NCBI RefSeq assembly: GCF_001421765.1
Contig: NZ_LMLA01000006.1
Coordinates: forward strand, 19,483 to 83,482
DNA from: Sphingomonas sp. Leaf32
GTDB taxonomy: Bacteria; Pseudomonadota; Alphaproteobacteria; Sphingomonadales; Sphingomonadaceae
Direction: 5' to 3'
Length of the DNA stretch: 64,000 bases
Below the pieces are notes generated by a model that was not told the DNA's origin, ran no database searches, and was given only the letters and a program-made list of their open reading frames with translations. The position numbers were made by a program, and so were the translations under genes. Of the stretch, positions 17,194 to 27,057 are shown piece after piece (position 1 is the stretch's first letter; every line of letters starts with the position of its first letter).

Positions 17194-20043
17194 TCAGAAT
17201 GCGTAGCGTGCGCCGAGGAGCAATTGCCGGCCGCTATGGGTGCGCACGTTCAACCGATTGCTTTCGTCCACGAACTGGTCGTTGAACGTGTCGGTGATGT
17301 TGATCGCCTCCAAACTGAGCTTGAATGCGTCCGTGACGTTGTAAGAAACCTGCGCGTCGAAATTGGTCGTGCCGCTGGTGCCGTTGTAGCTGTTGCCCTC
17401 GGTGCCAGGTACCGCCGTCAGATAGCGCGAGCGGTAGGCGACCGACCCGCGGATGGAGAAGCGTGGCGTCTCGAAATACAGTGTACCGTTGGCGGCGTGC
17501 TTTGACAGGCCGATCAGGGGCTGGGTCACGCTGCCGGTGCCGGTCAGGTAGCTGATGTTCGAATCGACATAGGTATAGTTCGCCAACACGCCGAAGTTCT
17601 GGAGGAATCCCGGCAGGAACGTCAGCGGCTGCTGCAAGTTCAACTCAAATCCCTTGAGCTTACCGCCGTCCGAGTTGACCGGGCGGCTGACGATGAACAC
17701 GTCAGTCGGCAGCGCCGAGGTGCCGGCAAGAATCGATGCCGGCAGGCCGAGATCGCTGAACGGCACGTCGACGCTCAGCGTCTGGACGAAGGTGCTGATG
17801 TCCTTTTGGAAGAAGGAGGCGGCATAGAGTGCGCCGCGTGTCGGATACCATTCGATCGCGATATCGACATTGGTCGATTCGGTGGGTTTGAGGTCGGGGT
17901 TGCCGCTCGAGAAGCCGCGATTGCCGCCCGAGATCGACACGTTGCCACCGGGCGACAACGACCCGATGCCGGCGCGCGCGATCGTCTTGGCCGCGCCGAG
18001 GCGAAACAGCAGCGTGTTGGTGATGTCCCACACGATGTTGCCCGACGGCAACCAATTCTCATAATCGCGCTCGGCAACGACGAGGTCGAATGCGGTGCCG
18101 CGGCTGGCATAGCCGGTCGAGCGCTGGTCGGTGCGGACATAGCGCACGCCGATGTCGCCACGCACCGGCAACCCTGCGTCGGCGAGGTTGAACTCGCCCA
18201 TTGCCCAGAGACCAGTGTCTTCCTCGCGCACGGTGGTGTACGATCCTCGCGCCGACGTCGCCTCGACGCCGCCGGTCGCGTAGAGCGGGTTGGAATAGAG
18301 GCCGTAGAGCCGCTCGAATGCGGCGAGGTCCGGGACGATCCAGCCGCCGGGCGTGCCGGCAGGCACATCGATCCCCTTGCCGAAGCCATCATACAGACGG
18401 GTGCCGGCGGCGATCTGCGCCGGAGTCAGCGTCTGGACGACGCTTTCGCCCGAGGTGCGGCGACGTTCGGTTGAGTCATAGTCGAACCGCCGCCAGTCCG
18501 CGCCGACCTTCAGCTTGACCGCATCGGTCGCCTTCCATTCGAGGAAGCCCTTGGCGTTCAGGAAGCTGTTGGTGACGGTCTGCGGGCGGATACGGACTTC
18601 GGAGGTGCCGTTGGTGAAGGCGAAGGTCGCGGGGTTGGCGATGTCGACGCCGGGCCGGATCGTCGGAAAGCGGGTCGAGAAGTCGTAGAAGAACCCCTGC
18701 GTGTTTGCGGCGTCGAGCGTCACCGTCGTCTGGATCGGATTGCGGAAGTCCGACAGCGCATAGCCGACCACACCGCCGATCTTTACACGCTCGCCCAAGT
18801 CCTGTGCGAGCGTGCTGGTCACCTGGTAGAAGTCGGTGGTCAGCTTGTCGAAGCGCGCCTGGGTGCGCAGGTCGACGTTGTCGAACGTCCCCGAGACGAT
18901 GTTGTTGTTCTCGTCGACCACGCCCGACCGGATGATCGTCTGCGGCTTGCCGGTGCCTGAGCGGCTGAAGCCGATCGCCTGGAACTGCGATTCGGTGCGC
19001 GTCCCGTCGAGCCGCGAATAGAGGCCGTCGATCGTCAGCAGCGTCGCATCGGTCGGCTGAAATTGCAGCGACAGCGCGGCGCCCAGCCGTTCCTGTTCGA
19101 TGTCATAGCTGACGAGGCCGGGGATGCGTGGGTGGAACAGCGCGGTATCGGGGTTGGGGTCGTTGATTTGCGCGATCGTCTTGCCCGCAATGGTCGAGCG
19201 GGGGTCGAAGCCGCCGTTGAACCCGCCATAGGTCCAGCGCGTGATGTTCGCCCCCTCCTCGCGCAGCTTGCGCTGTTCATAGGCAATCGAGAGCAGCACG
19301 CCGAAGCGCCCATCGGACGAAGTCGTCGTGAGCAGCGTCGAGACACGCGGCGTCACCTTTTCCGACAGGTCATTGTAGCTTGCTTGCGCCGAGACAACCG
19401 CGGTCGCTTCCTTGAAGTCGAACGGTCGCGCGGTCTGGAGATCGACCGTGGCACCGAGCGATCCTTCCTCGACATCGGCGGTCGCGGTCTTGCGCACGGC
19501 GAGACTGTTGAAGAGGTCGGACGAAAATATGTTGAAGTCGAACCCGCGCCCGCGGTTCACGCCGCCCGAATTGTCGGTGCCGCCGGTAGTGCCGATCGCT
19601 TCCATCCCGTTGATGCGCACGCGGGTATATTCGGGGCCAAGGCCGCGAACCGAGATGTTGCGCCCTTCTCCGTTCACCCGGCTGATCGCGACGCCGGGGA
19701 TACGTTGGAGCGATTCGGCGAGGTTCAGGTCGGGGAACTCGGCGATGTCCTCTGCCTTGATCGCATCGATCGCCGACGTGCTGTTGCGCTTGATGTTGAT
19801 CGCACTGGTTAGGCTCTCGCGAAAACCAGTGACGACGATCTCCGCCTCGGCGGTGTCGGTCACGTCGGCTTCTTCAGGAACGGCGGGCGATTGCGGCGGG
19901 GTGGCGGTGTCGCCCTGCTGCCCCGCCGCACGGGCCGCCTTCTCCACATTGGTCTCGGGCATGCCCTGTGCCGATGCGATGCCGGGGGCCACCAGCGCGC
20001 TGGTGACGACGAGCAGATGGCGAAATTTCGTGATGCCGGCCAT
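17194..20043 (-). CDS. Large TonB-dependent receptor, sugar-acid locus
   Basis: Outer-membrane receptor of 949 aa that would import a carbohydrate-type ligand using TonB energy. A Sec signal (LLVVTSALVAPGIASAQG) is followed by an acidic linker and the TonB box EIVVTGF, the plug (EFPDLNLAESLQRIPGVAIS, NISVRGLGPEYTRVRINGM) and a long 22-strand barrel ending in an aromatic residue (LLLGARYAF). Receptors with this plug wording are the carbohydrate-type TBDRs abundant in Sphingomonadales and Caulobacter. It diverges from the MFS transporter gene and shares a regulatory region with it; a strong terminator follows. The ligand is inferred from neighbours (glucarate/uronate-type catabolism). Confidence 0.9.
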   Translation of the reverse strand: MAGITKFRHLLVVTSALVAPGIASAQGMPETNVEKAARAAGQQGDTATPPQSPAVPEEADVTDTAEAEIVVTGFRESLTSAINIKRNSTSAIDAIKAEDIAEFPDLNLAESLQRIPGVAISRVNGEGRNISVRGLGPEYTRVRINGMEAIGTTGGTDNSGGVNRGRGFDFNIFSSDLFNSLAVRKTATADVEEGSLGATVDLQTARPFDFKEATAVVSAQASYNDLSEKVTPRVSTLLTTTSSDGRFGVLLSIAYEQRKLREEGANITRWTYGGFNGGFDPRSTIAGKTIAQINDPNPDTALFHPRIPGLVSYDIEQERLGAALSLQFQPTDATLLTIDGLYSRLDGTRTESQFQAIGFSRSGTGKPQTIIRSGVVDENNNIVSGTFDNVDLRTQARFDKLTTDFYQVTSTLAQDLGERVKIGGVVGYALSDFRNPIQTTVTLDAANTQGFFYDFSTRFPTIRPGVDIANPATFAFTNGTSEVRIRPQTVTNSFLNAKGFLEWKATDAVKLKVGADWRRFDYDSTERRRTSGESVVQTLTPAQIAAGTRLYDGFGKGIDVPAGTPGGWIVPDLAAFERLYGLYSNPLYATGGVEATSARGSYTTVREEDTGLWAMGEFNLADAGLPVRGDIGVRYVRTDQRSTGYASRGTAFDLVVAERDYENWLPSGNIVWDITNTLLFRLGAAKTIARAGIGSLSPGGNVSISGGNRGFSSGNPDLKPTESTNVDIAIEWYPTRGALYAASFFQKDISTFVQTLSVDVPFSDLGLPASILAGTSALPTDVFIVSRPVNSDGGKLKGFELNLQQPLTFLPGFLQNFGVLANYTYVDSNISYLTGTGSVTQPLIGLSKHAANGTLYFETPRFSIRGSVAYRSRYLTAVPGTEGNSYNGTSGTTNFDAQVSYNVTDAFKLSLEAINITDTFNDQFVDESNRLNVRTHSGRQLLLGARYAF

Positions 20044-20192
20044 GGATCATCCCCTCAATTGGCCGGCGTCTGCGGCCGGCTTGTCTGAGCCTTGCCTATC
20101 CGCAGCGAAGCGTCGGACGCCAATTCCGATTCCGCATCGATCATTGCGCCGATCGCGTCATCTGCCCGCGCTAAACCAACGATGCGAACACT

Positions 20193-20215
20193 ATCCAGCC
20201 GAAACGTGGCTGGAT
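20193..20215. promoter_or_regulatory. Inverted-repeat operator candidate between TBDR and MFS genes
   Basis: ATCCAGCC and GGCTGGAT form a perfect 8-bp inverted repeat with a 7-base spacer. It lies in the 270-bp divergent region. A TTGACT (20227-20232) just to its right could be the -35 box of the MFS promoter. The dimensions suit a dimeric regulator such as the LysR or a GntR-type protein. Confidence 0.5.
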
Positions 20216-20312
20216 CATGTGCCTATTTGACTTGGACCCCGCCCCCGCCTGCCACTAGCGTCGGTCGCAACGACAAGGGCCGGAGCCGCATCCGGCGGAC
20301 AGGGAGAGAGCG

Positions 20313-21653
20313 ATGACGGTTCAGTCGGTTACGGGCATCGCCGCGGACAGCGCACACCCAACGCATGTCCGCTACCGAATCATCGCGCTGATCTTCCTAA
20401 TCACGTCGATCAACTATGCCGACCGGGCGACCTTCTCGATCGCGGGCAGCGCGGCATCGGCCGAGCTGGGTCTGTCGCCGGTCGCGACCGGATACATATT
20501 GTCGGCGTTCGCATGGGCCTATGTGATCGCGCAGGTGCCGGGCGGCGCGCTGCTCGACCGGTTCGGGACGCGGCGGGTCTATGCTGCCGCCATCGCTTTA
20601 TGGTCGGCATTCACCGCGACACAAGGGTTCGTTGGGCTGATCCCGGGCGTCTCGGCAATCTCGATGCTGTTCGGCTTGCGCTTCCTCGTCGGGATGGCGG
20701 AGGCGCCGAGCTTTCCCGGTAACGCGCGGCTGGTCGCGGCGTGGTTTCCGGGGCGCGAACGAGGTACCGCTTCGGCGATCTTCAATTCGGCACAATATTT
20801 CTCGCTGGTCGCGTTCGCGCCGTTCATGGGGTGGCTGGTCCATGACTTCGGTTGGCGATCTGTGTTCTTCGCAATGGGCGCGATCGGTGTCGTCGCGGCA
20901 GCTGTGTTTATCCGTTACATCCACAGCCCGGTGCGCCATCCGGCGATCAACGCCGCAGAGATGGAACTGATCGAGGCGGGCGGCGGGCTGGTGCGAATGG
21001 AGGATGCGGCGGCGAACCGCGTGTCGACCTTCACGTGGACGAACGTGCGGCAGTTGCTGGCCAGCCGGATGATGATCGGCATCTATCTCGGGCAATATTG
21101 CATCAACGTGCTGACCTACTTCTTCGTCACCTGGTTCCCGATCTATCTGGTCAAGGAACGCGGGCTGAACATCATGGAGGCGGGGTTCGCCGCCGCGCTG
21201 CCCGCGCTGTGCGGCTTCGCGGGCGGGTTGCTTGGGGGATTTCTCTCCGACCGGCTACTGGCGCGCACCGGATCGCTTGACACCGCGCGCAAGCTCCCGC
21301 TGCTGGTCGGCATGGTGCTGGCCAGCGCAATCATCGGCTGCGTGTTCGTCGAGGCGCAGTGGATGGTCGTCGCGCTGATGTCGCTGGCGTTCTTCGGCAA
21401 GGGCGTGGCGTCGCTCGGCTGGGCGGTGATGTCCGACGTCGCGCCGCGCGAGCTGGCGGGAACCGCCGGTGGTGTCTTCAACATGTTCGGGAACGTGGCG
21501 GGCATCGTGACGCCGATCGTGGTCGGCTATATCGTCGCGGCGACCGGATCGTTCGATCTGGCGCTGGTGTTCGTCGGGGCGCACTGCCTGCTGACCATCG
21601 TCGCCTTCTACGGCATCGTCGGGCCGATCCGTCGGCTGGAGCTGACCAAGTGA
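20313..21653 (+). CDS. MFS sugar-acid transporter (ACS family, GudP-like)
   Basis: Twelve-helix inner-membrane symporter, 446 aa. The anion:cation symporter signature is seen in INYADRATFSIAGSAA (helix 1) and PGGALLDRFGTRRV (loop 2-3), with APSFPGNARLVAAWFP in the helix 4-5 region. Members carry glucarate, galactarate, galactonate or similar hexonates with protons. The KdgD-like dehydratase in the same locus makes a hexarate substrate likely. A good ribosome site (GGGAGAGAG) precedes the ATG. The next gene starts inside its stop codon. Confidence 0.87.
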   Translation: MTVQSVTGIAADSAHPTHVRYRIIALIFLITSINYADRATFSIAGSAASAELGLSPVATGYILSAFAWAYVIAQVPGGALLDRFGTRRVYAAAIALWSAFTATQGFVGLIPGVSAISMLFGLRFLVGMAEAPSFPGNARLVAAWFPGRERGTASAIFNSAQYFSLVAFAPFMGWLVHDFGWRSVFFAMGAIGVVAAAVFIRYIHSPVRHPAINAAEMELIEAGGGLVRMEDAAANRVSTFTWTNVRQLLASRMMIGIYLGQYCINVLTYFFVTWFPIYLVKERGLNIMEAGFAAALPALCGFAGGLLGGFLSDRLLARTGSLDTARKLPLLVGMVLASAIIGCVFVEAQWMVVALMSLAFFGKGVASLGWAVMSDVAPRELAGTAGGVFNMFGNVAGIVTPIVVGYIVAATGSFDLALVFVGAHCLLTIVAFYGIVGPIRRLELTK

Positions 21654-23488
21654 TCGCGCGGCGGGGAGTTCTTGTCGGTGCGGGGGCGAGCCTGCTGCTG
21701 CCCGCCGCCGCGCGAGCCGCGACGCCGGTCCTGCGGATCGCCACGCCGATGACGCCCCCGCGCTGGGCGGTGCTGCAACGCGAGCTGCTCGCCGCCAATG
21801 CCGCCGCCTGCCGCGCATATTTCGCGAAGTACGTCGACGCTCGGGGTTATCTGCAGACATTCCCGCGCTGGGGAGCGAACGACGGGCCGGACGATGCGGC
21901 GGAGGCTACCAACGACTGGGAATTGCTCCACGCACTGGGCGGGGCGGACGATGTGCTGACAATGGCGCGCCGCTTCTGGGAGGGGCATCTGCGCCAATAT
22001 GCCGCCGCGCGGACAGTCGATGTCGCGATCGCGCGGGGCGGCATGTATCACCGCGAGTTCCCGGTGCAGATGGACTGGCAGCATAATTCGGAAGGGCTGA
22101 CCGGGTTCAACCGCATGGGGCTGAATACGCCCGGCGACGCGAGGCTGATCGAACGCACTTGCCGCTTCGCCGATTTCTATACCGGAGCCGATCCCACCGC
22201 CCCCAACTACGACCCGCGCTACCGCATCGTCCGGAGCGCGATGAACGGTAGCCGCGGACCGATGCTCCATCCCGCGAGCGCGCTCGACTGGGCGGGTGAT
22301 CCGTTCGACACCACACGATTCCGCTTGGAGCATGGCGAAGAGAATTACGCGCAGACGCTGGGGCATTATGCCGAATATATGGAGGTGGTCGGCGACACGC
22401 CGCTCAACACCCATTGCACGATGCTGGGCCTCAACGCCTATGCGCTGGGCGGGGGCGAGCGCTATCGGCGCTGGGTGCTCGACTATCTGGACGGCTGGGT
22501 CGAGCGGGCACGGGCGAACGACGATATCCTGCCAAGCAACGTCGGGCTCGACGGGACGATCGGCGGGTCGGCCGGCGGGCGCTGGTGGGGCGGGGTCTAT
22601 GGTTGGGGCTTCTCCCCGCTGGTACCGCAAACGGGCGCGCGCGAGAACCGCAACCGCGTGCTGCGCGCCCTGCCCGCCTTTCTCAACGGCACGCTGCTGA
22701 CCGGCGACGGCGCCTATATCGAGCTGTGGCGGCGGCAGCGCGACCGGATCGAGGCGGCCGGGCGAACGATCGACGGCGAATGGCATACGCCCACCATGTA
22801 CGGCGCCAACGGCTGGTACGGGTGGACGCAGGGGGCGCACCGCACCAACGGGTTCGAAATCTGGTACGTCACCCAGTCGGCGGAGGATCGCGCGGCGGCG
22901 GGCGAGCATCCATGGGTCGCGTTCCTCGAAGGGCGCAACCCCACCTATCCCGAAACTGCGCTCAAGGCGGACCTGCAGCGGGTGCGCGACCGGCTGGCGC
23001 TGGTGGAGGGTGACACGACGCTGCCCGCCAACCGGCTGGCCGACTGGACGCTGGACAAGAACCCGGCGAGCGTCACCGCGTTAATCCAGCAGACCACCGG
23101 CGGGCTGCACATCGCGCGTCCGCCATGGTCACCGACATCGCCACCGCAAGGGGGGGTGCCACTGCATTGCCGGCTGCGCTGGTTCGACGTGACAAAACGC
23201 CGCGCGGGCTTGCCCGACGGCGTGGCGGCGCTGGTCGGGCGAATGGACGATCGGCAGGTCGATGTGACGCTGGTCAACCTGTCCGACGCCCCCCGCACCG
23301 TGGCGATGCAAGGCGGGGCATGGGCCGAACACCGGCTGGATCGGGTGACGATCGACGGGCGCAGCGTCGACGTGCCCGCGCGGGGCGTGACCATACGGGT
23401 GGAACCGGGCTGCGGCGCGCGGATCGCCGTGACAATGCGGCGCTACGCGCAGACACCGACGCTCGCCTTTCCATGGGACCGGACCTGA
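21650..23488 (+). CDS. Uncharacterised exported 612-aa protein, likely (alpha/alpha) barrel
   Basis: I do not recognise a named family. The GTG start overlaps the MFS stop by four bases (GTGA), so the two are coupled. A Tat-like signal (MIARRGVLVGAGASLLLPAAARA) directs export. The body is rich in aromatic and acidic motifs typical of helical-toroid glycan enzymes: MYHREFPVQMDWQHNSEG, SGGRWWGGVYGWGF-like segment, MYGANGWYGWTQGAH. The last 130 residues look like a beta domain. A polysaccharide lyase or glycoside hydrolase acting on uronate-containing material would fit the neighbours (TBDR, hexarate transporter, esterase, KdgD). That function is inference only. Confidence 0.7.
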   Translation: MIARRGVLVGAGASLLLPAAARAATPVLRIATPMTPPRWAVLQRELLAANAAACRAYFAKYVDARGYLQTFPRWGANDGPDDAAEATNDWELLHALGGADDVLTMARRFWEGHLRQYAAARTVDVAIARGGMYHREFPVQMDWQHNSEGLTGFNRMGLNTPGDARLIERTCRFADFYTGADPTAPNYDPRYRIVRSAMNGSRGPMLHPASALDWAGDPFDTTRFRLEHGEENYAQTLGHYAEYMEVVGDTPLNTHCTMLGLNAYALGGGERYRRWVLDYLDGWVERARANDDILPSNVGLDGTIGGSAGGRWWGGVYGWGFSPLVPQTGARENRNRVLRALPAFLNGTLLTGDGAYIELWRRQRDRIEAAGRTIDGEWHTPTMYGANGWYGWTQGAHRTNGFEIWYVTQSAEDRAAAGEHPWVAFLEGRNPTYPETALKADLQRVRDRLALVEGDTTLPANRLADWTLDKNPASVTALIQQTTGGLHIARPPWSPTSPPQGGVPLHCRLRWFDVTKRRAGLPDGVAALVGRMDDRQVDVTLVNLSDAPRTVAMQGGAWAEHRLDRVTIDGRSVDVPARGVTIRVEPGCGARIAVTMRRYAQTPTLAFPWDRT

Positions 23489-23531
23489 ACCGGCCAGCCT
23501 TCCCCGCCGGTCGGGCATGGTCGGGCGGGCA

Positions 23532-25073
23532 TTATCCGCCGGGCTTAATATAGGGCGCGATGGCGAACAGCAGGCGTTCGTCGCGGCGCGGATCGCCGAC
23601 GACGCGGGTCTGGCGGTCGAACACCATCGTCGCCCGTTCGGGCAGCGTGAAGCGCGGCCAGACAGGCAGCGTGCCGCCGTTCGGATCGCCCGTCGCGGCG
23701 AAGCGGACAAAGGCATCGGCCATCGCCGCCGATACACCCCGTGCGGCCGGACCGTTGCCGGTCGCGGCATCGGGCAGCGCTGTGTTGGCGAAGACCAGCG
23801 GGATGTCGAGCGTGTGATAGGCACCCAGCGCCCCGCCACCCTCCGGTGCCGGCAGGTCAAGCTGGTACATCCAGGTCGGCCCGTTCAACGCGGCGCGTGC
23901 TTCTGCCTGGATCAAGTGGCCGGGCCACGACCGGCCCGCGGTCGAGGCGGCGAGTAATATCTGTCCGGGCGTGCGATCGGGGTACATGGCACGATAGCGT
24001 TCGACCACGAAGGCCGGGTCCATGTCCTTAACCATCTGCGCCGACAGCCGATCCGGCAGGTTCGTCCAGTCGGTATCGCCCTTCAACAGGATATCGCGCA
24101 GCCAGCCGCCGGTTTCGTCGCGGGTGTTGCCGCAGATCAGCGGGATATGCGCCGCCTCACGCGGAGCGTCGGGGACGAAGGGATGCCGCGTCAGGACGTG
24201 GTGGTCGAGCGTCGAAGTAAAACTGATCTCGCCCTTGTCCTCGATCGGGTCGGGCGTAGCCATCGCCGCGACCAGTCGCTCGATCGGCAGTACCGCGAGT
24301 TCGGCGACGCTGCGCGCGCCAGCCCGTTCCATCCATGTCCGCGCGCGGCGCGTCGCGTTGCGCGGGCCGGCGGCGGTCACGTGCTGCCCGCTCATCGTCG
24401 CGGCACGGTGAAACAGCGGGCGCGCCTCGGCCATCGCCATCAGCGTCACCACCTTGGCACCGCCCCCCGACTGACCGAAGATCGTCACCCGTGCCGGATC
24501 CCCGCCGAAGCGCGCGATATTGTCGCGCACCCAGGCAAGCGCGAGCATGATGTCGAGATTGCCGACATTGCCCGATTCCACCGGTCCGCCCAGCGACGCG
24601 AGATAGGCGTAGCCCAGCCCGGCCAGCCGGTGATTGAGCGTGACGACCACGACATCGCCCCGCCGCGCGAGGTTCCCGCCATCGGTCAGCGGATCGCTGC
24701 CCGAGCCATGCGCATGGGCACCGCCGTGAAGATAGACCATTACCGGTCGCCGTGCGGCATCGGGCGCGGGCGTCCAGACGTTCAGGAACAGACAGTCCTC
24801 GGACGTCGGCTCGGTCGGCCGGCTCTGCGGCGCTGCTGCACCATAGCGCGTGGCATCGGCAACGCCCTGCCACGGGGTCGGCGGCACCGCCCTGGCGAAG
24901 CGACGCGGTGCGGTATCGGCGCCGTAGCGGATTCCCCGGAACACGGCGATGCTGCCCTCGCGCATCCCGCGGACACGACCATAAGCGGAGGCGACGACCG
25001 GATCGGCGGGTGCACCGCGTGCCGCGACTGGCACTAACGCCAGACCGGCAAGAACACTGCGCCGGTCGATCAC
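23532..25073 (-). CDS. Exported type-B carboxylesterase
   Basis: Alpha/beta-hydrolase of the carboxylesterase-B (cholinesterase-like) family, 513 aa. A Tat-like signal (MIDRRSVLAGLALVPVAARG) sends it to the periplasm. The oxyanion motif YLHGGAHAHG, nucleophile FGQSGGGAK and His in GAYHTLDIP are present, as is SEDCLFLNVW typical of the family. It could remove ester groups from a glycoside or uronate substrate of this locus, but the substrate is unknown. The GTG start overlaps the LysR stop by four bases (GTGA). Confidence 0.88.
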   Translation of the reverse strand: MIDRRSVLAGLALVPVAARGAPADPVVASAYGRVRGMREGSIAVFRGIRYGADTAPRRFARAVPPTPWQGVADATRYGAAAPQSRPTEPTSEDCLFLNVWTPAPDAARRPVMVYLHGGAHAHGSGSDPLTDGGNLARRGDVVVVTLNHRLAGLGYAYLASLGGPVESGNVGNLDIMLALAWVRDNIARFGGDPARVTIFGQSGGGAKVVTLMAMAEARPLFHRAATMSGQHVTAAGPRNATRRARTWMERAGARSVAELAVLPIERLVAAMATPDPIEDKGEISFTSTLDHHVLTRHPFVPDAPREAAHIPLICGNTRDETGGWLRDILLKGDTDWTNLPDRLSAQMVKDMDPAFVVERYRAMYPDRTPGQILLAASTAGRSWPGHLIQAEARAALNGPTWMYQLDLPAPEGGGALGAYHTLDIPLVFANTALPDAATGNGPAARGVSAAMADAFVRFAATGDPNGGTLPVWPRFTLPERATMVFDRQTRVVGDPRRDERLLFAIAPYIKPGG

Positions 25074-25957
25074 GCTACCACGTCAGCGCACAGCCGCCTC
25101 ATGGGGTCGAGCGCCGGATTGGCATTGTCGCGCCGCCACGCCAGATGCAGTTCGACCGGCTGCGGCGGATCGGTGACCAGCGGCCGGAACTGCACGTCGA
25201 GCAGGTGCAGGCCCGTCGCCGATTCCGGCACGATCGCGGCGGCTAGGCCGGCATGGACCAGGCCCAGCATCGAATGGATCTGCGTCACATGCTGGACGTA
25301 ATCGGGCACGACCCCGGCCCGGTCGAACAGCCCGGCGAGCAGCGCATGGAAATACCCCGCCCCCCGCCTGGCGTACATGATGATCGGCGTCGTATCGAAA
25401 TCCGCCAGAATGAAGTCGGCCTGTCCCGCACGGGCATCGCCGGGCGGCAGCGCCACGACCAGCGGTTCGTGACGGACCGCCAGGGTCTCGAATTCGTGCC
25501 GGTCGACCGGGGGACGAACGAAGGCGATGTCTATAAGCCCGGTCAGCAACGCCTCGACCTGATCGGTCGTCACCATCTCGTGCAATTCGAGCTGGATATT
25601 GGGCAGCGCCATACGCGCTTGCGCCACCACCTGCGGCACCAGCGTATAGCCCGATACGGCGGTGAAGCCGATCGCGACGCGGCCCTCGTCGCCCTTCGCC
25701 ACCCGCCGCGCCGCCAGCGCCGCGCTTTCGGACAGGCGAACGATGCGCTTGGCCTCTACCAGGAACAGCCGCCCGGCGGGGGTCAGCGCGACGGTGCGGC
25801 TGGTGCGTTCGAGCAGCGTCACGTCGAGGATGCGTTCGAGCAACTGGATCTGGCGGCTGAGCGGCGACTGGGTCATGTTCAGCCGCACCGCCGCGCGGCC
25901 GAAATGGAGTTCCTCGGCGGCGGCGACGAAACAGCGGAGCTGGCTCAGTTCGAACAT
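25070..25957 (-). CDS. LysR-family regulator of the sugar-acid locus
   Basis: LysR-type transcription factor, about 295 aa. The N-terminal winged HTH (MFELSQLRCFVAAAEELHFGRAAVRLNMTQ-like, then SPLSRQIQLLE) is followed by a periplasmic-binding-like effector domain. Start taken at the Met of FELSQL; another ATG three codons upstream (25966) is equally possible. It sits between the KdgD gene (33 bases upstream) and the esterase (overlapping), so it is in an operon with them and probably senses a sugar acid and controls the locus. Confidence 0.88.
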   Translation of the reverse strand: MFELSQLRCFVAAAEELHFGRAAVRLNMTQSPLSRQIQLLERILDVTLLERTSRTVALTPAGRLFLVEAKRIVRLSESAALAARRVAKGDEGRVAIGFTAVSGYTLVPQVVAQARMALPNIQLELHEMVTTDQVEALLTGLIDIAFVRPPVDRHEFETLAVRHEPLVVALPPGDARAGQADFILADFDTTPIIMYARRGAGYFHALLAGLFDRAGVVPDYVQHVTQIHSMLGLVHAGLAAAIVPESATGLHLLDVQFRPLVTDPPQPVELHLAWRRDNANPALDPMRRLCADVVA

Positions 25958-25990
25958 GGGCACCATGCTAGGACGCCCGCGCCACACTGG

Positions 25991-26926
25991 CTAGGCGGCG
26001 GCGCGAACGGGGGCGCGAACACCCTCGATCAGCGTGTGCAGTTCGGCGTCCTCTTCGGCCGACAGGTCGGTTAGCGGGCTGCGCACCGGCCCGGCATCCT
26101 GCCCGACGATCCGCATCCCGGCCTTCACGATGGACACCGCATAGCCCGCGCCGCGATTGCGTAGGGTGATATAGGGCAGGACGAACTGCTTCAGTTCGGC
26201 CAGCACCGTTGCATGATCCTGTGCCCGGACCGCTGCATAGAAAGCCAGCGCCCATTCGGGCAGGAAGTTGAAGATCGCCGAGGAGTAGGTGGTGACGCCC
26301 ATCGTCAGATAGGGCGTGGCAAAGGTCTCTGCGGTCGGCAGGCCGCCGATATAGGTCAGGCGGTCGCCCATGCGGGCGTGGATGCGCGTCATCAGCTCAA
26401 TGTCGCCGACGCCGTCCTTATACCCGACAAGATTTGGATTGCGCTCGCACAGCCGGGCCAGTGTCTCGTCGTCGACCACGGCATTGTCGCGGTTGTAGAC
26501 GATGACGGCAAGGCCGGTCGCACGGCACACCCGTTCGATATGCGCGGCAAGCCCGGCCTGTTTCGATCCGACTAGATAGGGCGGTAGCAGCAACAGCCCG
26601 TCAGCGCCGGCCGCCTCCGCATCGCGGGCGATGCCGACCGCGATCTCGGTGCCGTAACCGCATCCGGAGATGACGGGCACCTTGCCCTGCGAAGTGTCGA
26701 CCGCCGCTGCGACGACGCGGGCGACCTCAGCCGGTGTCAGTGAAAAGAATTCGCCGGTGCCGCCCGCTGCGAACAGGCCAGTTAGCGGGTGCGACAGCAT
26801 TGATGCACAATGCGCGCGATACGCATCCTCAACGAAACGCCCCTCACTGTCGAAATGGGTGACGGGAAAGGACAGCAGCCCCCCGCCCATGCGGCGCATC
26901 ATCGTGGTCGGATCGGTGGTGGCCAT
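25991..26926 (-). CDS. kdgD: 5-dehydro-4-deoxyglucarate dehydratase (KdgD-like)
   Basis: DapA-superfamily aldolase/dehydratase, 311 aa, that would convert 5-keto-4-deoxy-D-glucarate to 2-oxoglutarate semialdehyde plus CO2 in glucarate/galactarate/uronate breakdown. [35 protein letters not shown] and the Schiff-base Lys in [11 protein letters not shown] match KdgD proteins more closely than DapA. The ATG at 26926 has GGAAG upstream; the longer frame adds a non-conserved leader. It is first in a KdgD-LysR-esterase operon. The dehydrogenase that would complete the pathway is not in the window. Confidence 0.85.
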   Translation of the reverse strand: MATTDPTTMMRRMGGGLLSFPVTHFDSEGRFVEDAYRAHCASMLSHPLTGLFAAGGTGEFFSLTPAEVARVVAAAVDTSQGKVPVISGCGYGTEIAVGIARDAEAAGADGLLLLPPYLVGSKQAGLAAHIERVCRATGLAVIVYNRDNAVVDDETLARLCERNPNLVGYKDGVGDIELMTRIHARMGDRLTYIGGLPTAETFATPYLTMGVTTYSSAIFNFLPEWALAFYAAVRAQDHATVLAELKQFVLPYITLRNRGAGYAVSIVKAGMRIVGQDAGPVRSPLTDLSAEEDAELHTLIEGVRAPVRAAA

Positions 26927-27057
26927 GGAGCTTCCCGTGTTCGTTCGCGGATGACCGATCGGTCGCCCTGTCGTTCGCTGGGGTATCAAGCGGCGTGGAG
27001 AGGGTCCAAACCAAACAACGGTTGGATCGATGCGCTATCGGACTGGATCGTGAAGAC

